Positions 26,053-34,975 of a stretch of 64,000 nt of DNA are shown piece after piece. Position 1 is the stretch's first letter, and each line of letters opens with the position of its first letter. This DNA comes from Rhodospirillales bacterium. Lineage in GTDB: Bacteria; Pseudomonadota; Alphaproteobacteria; Acetobacterales; Acetobacteraceae. The stretch is taken from NCBI GenBank assembly GCA_017304945.1, contig JAFKLG010000072.1, positions 1 to 64,000 on the forward strand, in the 5' to 3' direction. The translations under genes were made by a program, and so were the position numbers. Below the pieces are notes generated by a model. It saw only the letters and a program-made list of their open reading frames with translations. It did no database searches and had not been told where the DNA came from.

Positions 26053-27315
26053 ATGAGGTCCAAGCTACTGGCGCTCGGCGTGCTTGCTGCGTCCGGCATC
26101 GCGATGGCACGAGCGCCGGCTCAGGCACAGCCTGCGGCACCCAGCCAGATCACGATCGGCGAACTCTACGCCAGCTCAGGACCGTATGCCTCGATTTCCA
26201 TGCCGGTCTACAACGCCTTCAAGATGTGGGTGGACGAAACCAACGCCAAGGGCGGCGTCCAGATGCAGGCGTTCGGCAACAAGCGCATCCCGATCAAGCT
26301 GATCGCCTATGACGACCAGTCCAGCACCGCCACCGCCGCAACCCTGTACAATCAGCTGATCACCCAGGACCATGTCGATCTCCTGATCGCCGATTCCGGA
26401 TCCGTGCTGACCTCGGTGGGCGTGCCGATCGCGCGAGAGCACAAGCAGTTCCTGTTCGACGTCTCCGGCACGGGGGCCGCGTTCTTCAGCGACGACAACC
26501 CGTATATCGCCCTGATGGCCGACCCGGTCTCGACCATCTGGCCGCACTACATCTCGGACTACCTGAACGACGAGGGCTACAAGGAAGGCATCCGCACCGT
26601 CGCCATCCTGTATTCCACCAATGACTTCACCGGCACCCAGGCCGCCGCCCTGAAGGGCTTCTTCGAGCGGGATAAGAAGGTGAAGGTGGTCTACTATCAG
26701 GGCGTTCCGACGAACACGTCCAACTACACCGTCCTGATCAACAACATCGCCGCGCAGAATCCGGACGCCGTGCTGGAGCTCGGCTACGTCGGCAATGACA
26801 TCGCGTTCCTGCGTAATCTGCAGGACAGCGGGAACCAGTTCCGCTTCGTGTTCACGATCTACGGCGGCACGGAGAAGGAAGAGATCGAGAAGAACGTCGG
26901 CGTCTCGGCAGTGGCGAACACCTTCAGCTACGTTCCCGCGTCGAACTACGAATACAAGCCGGAAATCGGCATGACGCAGACGGAATTCCGCGCGGCCTGG
27001 GAGAAGAAGTATCCGTCAGGATCGGGCGTCGCGTTCGGAGCGAACGCCATCTACGGTTACATGACCGGGCTCGTGATCCAGCGGACGCTGGAGACGACCA
27101 AGAGCCTCGATCAGATGGCCATCCATGACGCGGTCTTCGCGCTCTCGGGCAAGCTGAAGACGCTGGATGGCACCTTCGAATTGCGCAAGGACGGCGCCCA
27201 GATCGGCGAAGTCACTCCGCTCGGCCAGTTGCAGCCAGCCGGCAAGGACGACCTGAAACTGGTCGCGGTGTACCCGCCCGACCTGGCGAACGGCAAGGCT
27301 GTCCTGGGAAAGTGA
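26053..27315 (+). CDS. Branched-chain-type ABC transporter substrate-binding protein (LivJ/LivK family)
   Basis: This 420-residue periplasmic binding protein has a Sec signal (MRSKLLALGVLAASGIAMA to PAQA, cleavage near 25). The mature part opens QITIGELYASSGPYASISMP, typical of family-4 solute receptors, then follows the two-lobe fold (YDDQSST, LIADSGS, VAILYSTNDFTGTQ, DAVLELGYVGND). ATG 26053 is chosen over ATG 26047 because AAGGGG is at a better distance. It opens a five-gene cassette. The ligand could be a branched-chain amino acid, amide or other small organic acid. Confidence 0.9.
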   Translation: MRSKLLALGVLAASGIAMARAPAQAQPAAPSQITIGELYASSGPYASISMPVYNAFKMWVDETNAKGGVQMQAFGNKRIPIKLIAYDDQSSTATAATLYNQLITQDHVDLLIADSGSVLTSVGVPIAREHKQFLFDVSGTGAAFFSDDNPYIALMADPVSTIWPHYISDYLNDEGYKEGIRTVAILYSTNDFTGTQAAALKGFFERDKKVKVVYYQGVPTNTSNYTVLINNIAAQNPDAVLELGYVGNDIAFLRNLQDSGNQFRFVFTIYGGTEKEEIEKNVGVSAVANTFSYVPASNYEYKPEIGMTQTEFRAAWEKKYPSGSGVAFGANAIYGYMTGLVIQRTLETTKSLDQMAIHDAVFALSGKLKTLDGTFELRKDGAQIGEVTPLGQLQPAGKDDLKLVAVYPPDLANGKAVLGK

Positions 27316-27404
27316 ACCGGCTTTGAGCAGATCGAGCGTTGGTATCCGCTGCAACGATCGAGGCAGCGGAGCGATTCCGGCGAAACGGACGTGAGTGACG
27401 CGCC

Positions 27405-28280
27405 ATGCTGATCGGGGCCGTGATCGCCGGCATCTTTTTCGGTCTCTACTTCACGCTGGTCGGGCTGGGTCTGAACCTGGTCTTCGGTGTGATGCGCATC
27501 GTCAACCTGGCCCATGGCGACGTCCTGATGCTGGGCGGCGTCGCGGCCTGGGCGCTGTTCACCAGCCTGGGCCTGCACCCGTTGGTGTCGGCCGTTCTGG
27601 TGCTCGTCGTGTTTCTCGTCGCCGGGCTGCCGGTCTATTACGCCGTCGTGCCGCGCCTCCTGCGATCACGCGATTCCGAGATGCTGTCGCTGATCCTGTT
27701 CTTCGGTCTGTCGCAGATGATCGAGGCGGTCACCACGATCTCCATCGGCGCCACCGAACGCTCGCTGCCGCCGCGGTTGATGGGTGTCGGCCCGATCATC
27801 CTGTTCGGCACCCGGCTGCCCAAGGCCTGGTTCTACTCCGCCGCGGCCTCCGCCATCGCCGTGCTGGCCGTGTACTTCTACCTGTATCGCACCCGCCTCG
27901 GCACCCTGACACGGGCGGTCATGGTCTCCCGTGACGAGGCCCTGGCCACCGGCATCGACGTCAACATGGTGTCCGCCGTGGCGTTCGGCATCAGCCTGGC
28001 TCTGGCCGGTATCGCCGGCGTCTTCGCGCCGTTCATCATGGGCAGCATCACGCCGAACATGGGCGTCGCGATCAACCTCACCGCCTTCGCCGTCATCGTC
28101 GTCGGCACCCTCGGCAACCCGCTCGGCACGTTGCTGGGCGGGATCATCTACGGCGTATCCCTGATGCTGATGCAGACCTATCTGAGTTCCTGGGCCAATC
28201 TTCTGCCGAACCTGCTGCTGATCGGCGTGCTGCTGATCCGGCCCGAGGGACTCCTCGGCCGAAAGGTCCGCCGTGCATAG
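27405..28280 (+). CDS. livH: Branched-chain-type ABC transporter permease (LivH family)
   Basis: This 291-residue inner-membrane permease has about eight helices. The N-terminus GIFFGLYFTLVGLGLNLVFGVMRIVNLAHGDVLMLGG, followed by YRTRLGTLTRAVMVSRDEALATGIDV, is typical of LivH and contains the EAA-type ATPase-docking loop. It starts 89 bases after the binding-protein gene, and its stop is overlapped by the LivM start. Confidence 0.93.
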   Translation: MLIGAVIAGIFFGLYFTLVGLGLNLVFGVMRIVNLAHGDVLMLGGVAAWALFTSLGLHPLVSAVLVLVVFLVAGLPVYYAVVPRLLRSRDSEMLSLILFFGLSQMIEAVTTISIGATERSLPPRLMGVGPIILFGTRLPKAWFYSAAASAIAVLAVYFYLYRTRLGTLTRAVMVSRDEALATGIDVNMVSAVAFGISLALAGIAGVFAPFIMGSITPNMGVAINLTAFAVIVVGTLGNPLGTLLGGIIYGVSLMLMQTYLSSWANLLPNLLLIGVLLIRPEGLLGRKVRRA

Positions 28281-29205
28281 TTCGAGGACGCGCAGAGCCA
28301 TACTGGACGCGGCGATCGCCACGTCCGTGGTCGCCGTGATGGGGATCGCCCGCGGCGTCTATTCCAACGAGCTGATGCTGTTCAATTTCATCATGTTCCT
28401 GACCCTGTCGCAGGGACTGAACATCATCTACGGCTTCACCGGCTATCTGCCCTTCGGCTATGTCGGCTTCTTCGGCGCCGGTGCTTACGGCTTTGCCCTG
28501 GCCGTCATGCACCTCCATCTGCCCGCCTTTGCCGCGATGGTCTGTGCAGGGCTCGCCGCGCTGGTGCTGTCGGTCATCCTGCTGCCACTCCTGCGGTTGT
28601 CCGGCGCGTATTTCGCGATCGCCTCCATGGCCGCGGCGCAGGCCTTGTACGAAGTGATCGCCAACCCCGATCTGGAGAACGTCACCAAGGGTCCGTATGG
28701 CGTGTCCCTGTCCGGGGTGTTCGCCCCGGCCGCGTCCTACTACCTCGCTTTGGCGATCCTGGCGGTCACGTTGATGCTCGTCGTCTGGCTGCGCAACTCG
28801 CGCTTCGGGATGTCGTTGCAGGCCATCCGCGACGACTCGGTCAGCGCGTCGATGGCGGGGATTTCCGTGGTGCGGGGACGCACGGTGGCATGGACACTCT
28901 CCGCGGTGATCGCCGGCCTGGTCGGCGGCGTGTTCGCCTGGCACATCTCCGTCTTCTACCCGGACACCGCCTTCGACCTCTCGGTGTCGATCTTCGCCAC
29001 CGTCTTTCTCCTGTTCGGCGGCGCGACCACCCTGGTGGGGCCGCTCCTCGGTGTGTTCATCCTGTATGGCGTCTACAACGTGATCGGCATCGCGGTTCCG
29101 CAGTATTTCCAGTTCACCTACGGCGCGCTGATCGTCCTGCTGGTGCTGTTCCTGCCCAACGGCCTCGTGTCCCTGCTGACCAGCCGAGGCATCCGTGTCC
29201 CCTGA
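28273..29205 (+). CDS. livM: Branched-chain-type ABC transporter permease (LivM family)
   Basis: This 310-residue second permease subunit shows YGFTGYLPFGYVGFFGAGAYGFA near the N-terminus and SRFGMSLQAIRDDSVSASMAGI, the LivM docking loop. The GTG start at 28273 overlaps the livH stop by eight bases. No ATG is available near the expected N-terminus. Its end overlaps the next start by 11 bases. Confidence 0.92.
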   Translation: MHSSRTRRAILDAAIATSVVAVMGIARGVYSNELMLFNFIMFLTLSQGLNIIYGFTGYLPFGYVGFFGAGAYGFALAVMHLHLPAFAAMVCAGLAALVLSVILLPLLRLSGAYFAIASMAAAQALYEVIANPDLENVTKGPYGVSLSGVFAPAASYYLALAILAVTLMLVVWLRNSRFGMSLQAIRDDSVSASMAGISVVRGRTVAWTLSAVIAGLVGGVFAWHISVFYPDTAFDLSVSIFATVFLLFGGATTLVGPLLGVFILYGVYNVIGIAVPQYFQFTYGALIVLLVLFLPNGLVSLLTSRGIRVP

Positions 29206-29932
29206 GTCACAGCAAATGGGGGCGCTTCTGCAAGTGCAGGACCTGGTGAAGCGCTTCGGCGGCTTCACGGCCCTGGCCGGCGTCAGCTTCCACCTCCAGC
29301 CGGGCGAGGTCCTCGGTCTGGTGGGCCCGAACGGATCAGGCAAGACGACCTGCATCAACGTCATCTCCGGCCTGTACGCGCCCGATGGCGGGACGGTGCA
29401 GTATGGCGGCCGCTCGATCGGTGGGGAAAAACCGCATTCCCTCGCGAAGGCCGGCATCAACCGGACATTCCAGTCTCCCAGGCCGTTCCTGTCGCTGACC
29501 GTGCGGGAGAATGTCGAACTCGCCGCGCATTATGGCGACCCGCGACCGGGTTTCGACGTCGATGCCCTGCTGGCAGAGTTGGAGCTGGATCAGTATGCCA
29601 ATCGGCCTGCGGCCGACCTCAACAGCGCCCAGCAGAAGACCTTGGACCTGGCACGCGCCATGGCGACCGAGCCGAGATTGTTGCTCGTCGATGAACTCGC
29701 CGCCGGCCTGAACCCGTCCGAACTGAACCGCATGGCGGACCGCCTGCGCGCGCTGGCCGATGGCGGCATGGCTCTGCTGGTGGTGGAACACCTGATGGGC
29801 TTCATCGACAAGGTGACCGACCGGGTGGTGATCATGGCTGCCGGCAAGGAGTTCTTCGGCGGAACGCTGGCGGACGCCACCAAAGATCCGGAGGTCATCC
29901 GCGTGTTCCTGGGTGGAGGCCATCATGGCTGA
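29195..29932 (+). CDS. livG: Branched-chain-type ABC transporter ATPase (LivG family), unusual signature
   Basis: This 245-residue ATPase has Walker A GPNGSGKTT (44-52) and Walker B LLLVDE. The ABC signature, normally LSGGQ or LSYGQ, reads LNSAQ (142-146), replacing the Ser and Gly that contact ATP. The partner LivF keeps LSGGQ, so the pair may have one degenerate site. GTG 29195 has GAGG upstream; ATG 29216 is the alternative. Confidence 0.88.
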   Translation: MSPESQQMGALLQVQDLVKRFGGFTALAGVSFHLQPGEVLGLVGPNGSGKTTCINVISGLYAPDGGTVQYGGRSIGGEKPHSLAKAGINRTFQSPRPFLSLTVRENVELAAHYGDPRPGFDVDALLAELELDQYANRPAADLNSAQQKTLDLARAMATEPRLLLVDELAAGLNPSELNRMADRLRALADGGMALLVVEHLMGFIDKVTDRVVIMAAGKEFFGGTLADATKDPEVIRVFLGGGHHG

Positions 29933-30635
29933 AACCGTCCTGCGCGCGGATGGCATCGAGGCAGGCTACGGCCGTGTCCAGGTCCTCTGGGGCGCCGGGG
30001 TGACCGTGCGGCGGAAGGAATCGGTGGTGCTTCTCGGCGCCAACGGGGCCGGAAAGACCACGCTGCTGAAAGTGCTCGTCGGCCTGCTGCCGGCCTGGAA
30101 GGGACATGTATTTCTGGATCCCGACGAGGTCACCGCCTGGCGTACCGACCGTCGCGTCCGCCGAGGCCTCGCGTACATGTCCGAGATCGGTGTGTTCCCC
30201 GGCCTGACCATCGAGGAGAACCTGCGCGTCGGCGGCCAGTTCATCGAGAAATCCGCGCTCAAGACACGGATGGAAGAACTCTACGGCTACTTCCCGGACC
30301 TTGCGACCCGCCGCGGCACGCTCGGGGGTGCCCTCTCGGGGGGACAACGCAAGATGTTGGGGATCGCGAAGGCCCTGGCCTCATCGCCGAAACTGCTGGT
30401 GATGGACGAGCCTTCCGCAGGCCTGTCGCCGCTGTTCGTGAGCCAGGTCATCCAGGTGTTGAGCAAGTTCCGTGAACAGGGGCTGGCGATGCTGATCGCG
30501 GAACAGAACATCGCGTTCCTCGACCTGGCCGATCGTGTCTTCACCCTGGAAGGCGGGCGCATTCGCTTCGAAGGCACCGTTGCCGAACTGGAAGCCGACG
30601 ACAGCCTCCACAAGGCGTATTTCGGGCTGTCATAG
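29925..30635 (+). CDS. livF: Branched-chain-type ABC transporter ATPase (LivF family)
   Basis: This 236-residue ATPase has Walker A GANGAGKTT, signature LSGGQRKMLGIAKAL, Walker B LLVMDEPSAGLSP and H-loop region LIAEQNI. GGTGGAGG sits just before ATG 29925, which is preferred over GTG 29913. It overlaps the livG stop by eight bases and closes the liv cassette. It converges with polA. Confidence 0.93.
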   Translation: MAETVLRADGIEAGYGRVQVLWGAGVTVRRKESVVLLGANGAGKTTLLKVLVGLLPAWKGHVFLDPDEVTAWRTDRRVRRGLAYMSEIGVFPGLTIEENLRVGGQFIEKSALKTRMEELYGYFPDLATRRGTLGGALSGGQRKMLGIAKALASSPKLLVMDEPSAGLSPLFVSQVIQVLSKFREQGLAMLIAEQNIAFLDLADRVFTLEGGRIRFEGTVAELEADDSLHKAYFGLS

Positions 30636-30685
30636 CGCGTGATCGGCGGAGGCTGCGTCGGCCCGCAAGCCGGCGCGGGGCAGGA

Positions 30686-33538
30686 TCAGTGCGCGTCGCC
30701 CCAGGTGCGGCCGTGGTTGGTCTCGACCACCAGCGGCACGCGCAGGGTGGCAGCACTTTCCATCACCTCGCGCGCCAGGGCGGAGAGGCGCTCCGCCTCG
30801 TCCTCGGGCGCCTCGAACACCAGCTCGTCATGGACCTGCAGCAGCAGGCGGGAGCGCAGGCCGGCGGCCCGCATCGCCTCGGGCAGGCGCACCATCGCGC
30901 GCTTGATGATGTCGGCGGCGCCGCCCTGCAGCGGGGCGTTGATCGCCTGGCGTTCGGCATAGCTGCGCCGCGCCGCGTTCTTCTCGGCGATGCCCGGCAC
31001 CCAGCAGCGGCGGCCGAACGGGGTGGTGACGAAGCCGAACTTGCGGGCCTCGTCGCGCGCCGCGTCCATGTAGGCGCGGATCTCCGGATAGCGGGCGAAG
31101 TAGCGGTCGATGTAGCCGCGCGCCTCGCCGGGCGTGATGCCCAACTGCCGGGCCAGGCCGAAGCCGGAAATGCCGTAGATGATGCCGAAATTGATCGCCT
31201 TGGCGCGCCGGCGGGTCATCGGGTCCATGCCCTCCATGGGCACGCCGAACACCTCGGAGGCGGTGCGGGTGTGGATGTCCTCGCCCTTCGCGAAACTGTC
31301 GCGCAGCGCCGGAATGTCGGCGACATGCGCGAGCAGGCGGAGCTCGATCTGCGAGTAGTCGGCGCTGACCAGCACATGCCCGGGTTCGGCGACGAAGGCG
31401 TGGCGGATGCGGCTGCCTTCCTCGGTGCGGATCGGGATGTTCTGCAGGTTCGGATCGGTCGAGGACAGCCGGCCGGTCGAGGCGATCGCCATCGCGAAGC
31501 AGGTGTGCACCCGCCCCGTCTCGGGGTTGATCTCGTCCACCAGCGCGTCGGCATAGGTCGACTTCAACTTCTGGAGCTGGCGCCACTCCAGCACCTTGGC
31601 CGGCAGTTCCAGCCCCTGGTCGGCCAGGGTCTGCAGAACGGAGGAATCGGTGCCCCAGGCGCCGGTCTTCATCCGCTTGCCGCCCGGCAGGCTCATCTCG
31701 TCGAACAGCACCTCCCCCAACTGCTTGGGGCTGCCGACGTTGAACGGATGCCCGGCGAGGCGATGGCACTCCTGCTCCATCACCGCCATGCGCCCTTCGA
31801 ATTCGGTCGACATCCGGCGCAGGTCGTCGGCGTCCACCTTGATCCCGGCCCGTTCCATGTCGAGCAGGATCGGGATCAGGCGCCGTTCCACCTGCTCGTA
31901 GAGGGTGAGTGCGCCGGCGAGCCGCAGCCGCGGGCGCAGCGCCTCCCAGAGGCGGAGCGCCACGTCGGCATCTTCCGCGGCATAGGCGGTGGCGCGGTCG
32001 AGCGGGACCTGGGTGAACGGGATCCGGTTGCGGCCGGTGCCGGTCACCTCGTCATAGGCGATGGGCGTGTGGCCGAGATGCAGCCGCGACAGCTCGTCGA
32101 GCCCATGGCCGTGCAGCCCGGCCTCCTGGGCGTAGGAGATGATCATCGAGTCGTCGATCGGGGCCGGGCGCGGGAAGCCGGCGCGCTCCAGCAGCATCAT
32201 GTCGAACTTGGCGTTCTGGAACACCTTCAGCACGCCGGGTTCGGTCAGCAGCGGGCCGAGTTCGGCGATCGCCTCGGCGAGCGGAAGCTGCGGCTCCAGG
32301 ATCTCGTGCGCGAGCGGCACGTAGCAGGCGCGGCCGGCGGCGGTGGCGAGCGACAGGCCGACCAGGCGCGCGCGCATGCCGTCCAGCCCGTCCGTCTCGG
32401 TGTCGATCGCGACGACGCCACCCGCGCGCGCGGCCTCCACCCAGGTTCGCAGCGCTTCGGCCGTGGAGACGGTCTCGTACGGCCCGAACCCGGACGCGGC
32501 CGCCTCGGCCACCGGGTCTCCGGCGGGGGCGGGGATCAGGAAGGCGAGCGCGCCATCGGGTCCGTCGAGCGCCGGCGTCGGCGTCCCCTCGCCCGCCGGC
32601 CGTGCGCCGGGAGTCGGGGTGGCGCGCGCGGCCGGCGCCGGTTCCGGGGCGCTGCCGTCGAGGCCGAGCCGGGTGACGATGGAGCGGAAGCCCTGCGCCT
32701 TGAGGAAGCTGGCGAGGCTGGGCTTCTCCGGCTCGCGCACGCCGAGTTCGGGCACCGGCACCGGCAGCGGCGCATCGTCGCGCAGCTTCACCAAAATGCG
32801 TGAAATGCGCGCGCGTTCTGCGTGCTCGATCAGCATGTCGCGGCGCTTGGAGGCCTTCATGCCGGGGGCGGCCGCCAGTACGGCGTCCAGGTCGCCGTAC
32901 TCGTTGATCAGTTGCGCCGCGCCCTTGGGCCCGATGCCGGGCACGCCGGGCACGTTGTCGGTGGTGTCGCCGATCAGCGCCTGCACCTCGACCATCTTGT
33001 CGGGGGTGACGCCGAACTTCTCCATCACCTCGACCGGCCCGATCGGCTTCTGCTTGATCGGGTCGAGCATCTCCACGCCCGGCCGGATGAGCTGCATCAG
33101 GTCCTTGTCGGAGGATACGATCGTGACCTGGCCGCCGCGCTCTACCGTGTCCTTGGCGTAGGCGGCGATCAGGTCGTCCGCCTCCCAGTCCTCGAGCTCG
33201 ATCGCGGGCACGCCGAAGGCGGCGGTCGCCTCCCGCACCAGGGCGAATTGCGGGATCAGCTCCTCGGGCGGCGGCGGGCGGTGCGCCTTGTAGTCCTCGT
33301 ACAGCCGGTTACGGAACGTCACCCGCCCGGCGTCGAAGATCACCGCGAGATGGGTGCCCACGTGCTCGCGCAGCAGCTTCGCCAGCATGTTGGTGAAGCC
33401 GAACACGGCGTTGACCGGCGTCCCGTCGGGGCGGGACATCGGCGGCAGCGCGTGGAAGGCGCGGAAGATGAAGCCCGATCCGTCGATCAGGACCAGGTGC
33501 AGCGGGGGCGCCTCGGGCGGCGGCGTGGGCGCCAGCAG
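30686..33538 (-). CDS. polA: DNA polymerase I (5'-3' exo, 3'-5' exo and polymerase)
   Basis: This enzyme is needed for Okazaki-fragment processing and repair, and has about 950 residues. The 5'-nuclease part has LIDGSGFIFRAFHALPP, SSDKDLMQLI, IGDTTDNVPGVPGIGPKGA. The 3'-5' exonuclease has AIDTETDGLDGM and FQNAKFDMMLL, so proofreading looks intact. The polymerase has VSADYSQIELRLLAHVA, RRRAKAINFGIIYGISGFGLA (part) and LQVHDELVFEAP. The catalytic N-terminal Asp lies before the first in-frame ATG (33439), and no ATG, GTG or TTG occurs in frame upstream to the stop at 33580. CTG at 33538 or 33535 is the proposed start. It follows a zf-CHCC gene whose stop lies about 8 bases upstream. Confidence 0.92.
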   Translation of the reverse strand: MLAPTPPPEAPPLHLVLIDGSGFIFRAFHALPPMSRPDGTPVNAVFGFTNMLAKLLREHVGTHLAVIFDAGRVTFRNRLYEDYKAHRPPPPEELIPQFALVREATAAFGVPAIELEDWEADDLIAAYAKDTVERGGQVTIVSSDKDLMQLIRPGVEMLDPIKQKPIGPVEVMEKFGVTPDKMVEVQALIGDTTDNVPGVPGIGPKGAAQLINEYGDLDAVLAAAPGMKASKRRDMLIEHAERARISRILVKLRDDAPLPVPVPELGVREPEKPSLASFLKAQGFRSIVTRLGLDGSAPEPAPAARATPTPGARPAGEGTPTPALDGPDGALAFLIPAPAGDPVAEAAASGFGPYETVSTAEALRTWVEAARAGGVVAIDTETDGLDGMRARLVGLSLATAAGRACYVPLAHEILEPQLPLAEAIAELGPLLTEPGVLKVFQNAKFDMMLLERAGFPRPAPIDDSMIISYAQEAGLHGHGLDELSRLHLGHTPIAYDEVTGTGRNRIPFTQVPLDRATAYAAEDADVALRLWEALRPRLRLAGALTLYEQVERRLIPILLDMERAGIKVDADDLRRMSTEFEGRMAVMEQECHRLAGHPFNVGSPKQLGEVLFDEMSLPGGKRMKTGAWGTDSSVLQTLADQGLELPAKVLEWRQLQKLKSTYADALVDEINPETGRVHTCFAMAIASTGRLSSTDPNLQNIPIRTEEGSRIRHAFVAEPGHVLVSADYSQIELRLLAHVADIPALRDSFAKGEDIHTRTASEVFGVPMEGMDPMTRRRAKAINFGIIYGISGFGLARQLGITPGEARGYIDRYFARYPEIRAYMDAARDEARKFGFVTTPFGRRCWVPGIAEKNAARRSYAERQAINAPLQGGAADIIKRAMVRLPEAMRAAGLRSRLLLQVHDELVFEAPEDEAERLSALAREVMESAATLRVPLVVETNHGRTWGDAH

Positions 33539-33545
33539 AGCCGGA

Positions 33546-33743
33546 TCAGTGTCCGTGTCCGTCGTCCGCTCCCGGGTTCAGGATGTAGAGCCGCGAGCAA
33601 TAGGGGCACATGACCCGCTCGTCCTCGATGTAGAGGAACACGCGCGGGTGCCCGAGCGCGCCGTCGCCGCCGTCGCAGGGGACGGTGCGGTGGTCGACAT
33701 GGATGATCTCGGTCGGCGCAGCGAGGCCAGCGGCGTCCGGCAT
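33546..33743 (-). CDS. Zinc-finger (CHCC) domain protein
   Basis: This 65-residue protein carries a zf-CHCC motif: Cys23, His32 (GHPRVFLYIEDE), Cys46 and Cys49 (MCPYCSRLYIL), as in mitochondrial complex I subunit NDUFS6. It ends in an Asp/Gly/His tail. It is upstream of polA on the same strand and may share its transcript. It could be a complex I assembly or accessory factor, but that link rests on family resemblance only. Confidence 0.88.
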   Translation of the reverse strand: MPDAAGLAAPTEIIHVDHRTVPCDGGDGALGHPRVFLYIEDERVMCPYCSRLYILNPGADDGHGH

Positions 33744-33970
33744 GGGGGCAAAGCCTTCGTGGTCGGTTGAGCGTCCCGGATGATACCGATGCGGCGCCGG
33801 GTTTCAACCAGCCGATCGCAGCCGCACCGTTGACCTCCTTGGGGGCGGGTCCATCTGCAAGGACCGTTGCCCGACGGTGACAACGCCTCGACGACGACGC
33901 CCTCCTGGCGGTGACACCGCCCGGCGGTGACGACGAAGACGCCTCCGATGCCAGGACCCGACCGCTCGCG

Positions 33971-34969
33971 ATGCCGACCGCCCCTGCCCGCCGCGCCTTG
34001 CTCCTGGCCGCTTCCGCGATGGCCCTCGCCGCCTGCACCGCCGAACTCGCCCCGCCCGGCGTGCCGCTGGGGCCGCCGGCCGAGACGGCGGACGCATTCG
34101 TGATGCCGGACGGCGCGCGCCTGCCCTTCCGCGCCTGGCTGCCGGGCGGCGACCCTTGGGCGGTGGTGCTGGCGCTGCACGGCATGAACGACAGCCGAGA
34201 CGCGTGGGAGTATCCGGGCCCCGACTTCGCCCAGGCCGGCATCGCGCTGTATGCGCCCGACCAGCGCGGATTCGGCGCCAGCGCCACGCGCGGCCTGTGG
34301 GCCGGAGGGCCGGGCATGGCCGCGGACGTGCGCGCCATGGTGGCCCTGCTGCGCGCGCAATACCCGCGGGCGCGGCTCTATCTGATGGGCGAGAGCATGG
34401 GGGCGGCGGTGCTGATGTGCCTCGCCACCGAACCGGACCCGCCGCCGGTGGACGGCTACGTGCTGATCGCGCCGGCGGTGTGGGGACGCGCGAAGATGAA
34501 CGTCTTCCTGCGCTCCTCCCTGTGGTTGATGGCCAGCGCGGTCCCAGGGCTGCGGCTGACCGGCAGCGGCTTCGTGCGCGTCCGCGCGAGCGACAACCGG
34601 GAGGCGATCCGCCGCCTGTCCACCGATCCGCTGACCATCCACGGCACCAGGGTGGATGCGGTGCGCGGGCTGGTGGACCTGATGGACGCGGCGCTGGCCG
34701 CGGCACCGCATTTCCACGCCCGCGCGCTGTTCCTCTATGGCGGGCATGACGAGCTGATCCCGCCCAAGGCGACCGCCGCCACCTGGCGCGCGCTGCCGCC
34801 GGGGCCGGTGCGGGCGTTCTACCCCGCCGGCTACCACCTGCTGCTGCGCGACGTGCACCGGATCACGCCCACCACGGACATCATCACCTGGATGCGCGCG
34901 CCCGATGCGCCGCTGCCATCGGGGGCGGACCGCGCGGCCGCTGCCTGGCTTGCCAAACAGCCATCCTGA
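33971..34969 (+). CDS. Alpha/beta-hydrolase lipoprotein (lysophospholipase-like)
   Basis: This 332-residue predicted lipoprotein has signal MPTAPARRALLLAASAMALAAC with lipobox LAAC (Cys22). The hydrolase fold follows: LALHGMNDSRDAWEYPG, nucleophile Ser142 in GESMG, Asp in YGGHDELIP and His in AGYHLLLRD, so the triad is complete. The family includes monoglyceride lipases and lysophospholipases, and the substrate is unknown. ATG 33971 fits the signal; a GTG at 33911 would bury it. It precedes phrB by six bases. Confidence 0.88.
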   Translation: MPTAPARRALLLAASAMALAACTAELAPPGVPLGPPAETADAFVMPDGARLPFRAWLPGGDPWAVVLALHGMNDSRDAWEYPGPDFAQAGIALYAPDQRGFGASATRGLWAGGPGMAADVRAMVALLRAQYPRARLYLMGESMGAAVLMCLATEPDPPPVDGYVLIAPAVWGRAKMNVFLRSSLWLMASAVPGLRLTGSGFVRVRASDNREAIRRLSTDPLTIHGTRVDAVRGLVDLMDAALAAAPHFHARALFLYGGHDELIPPKATAATWRALPPGPVRAFYPAGYHLLLRDVHRITPTTDIITWMRAPDAPLPSGADRAAAAWLAKQPS

Positions 34970-34975
34970 GGTCGC

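Noticed and set aside
33901..33930. CGGTGAC direct repeats and a GGCGGT-GAC-ACCGCC hairpin upstream of the hydrolase lipoprotein gene
   Set aside because: The arms are only six bases long, which is expected by chance in GC-rich DNA, and no regulator context is present.
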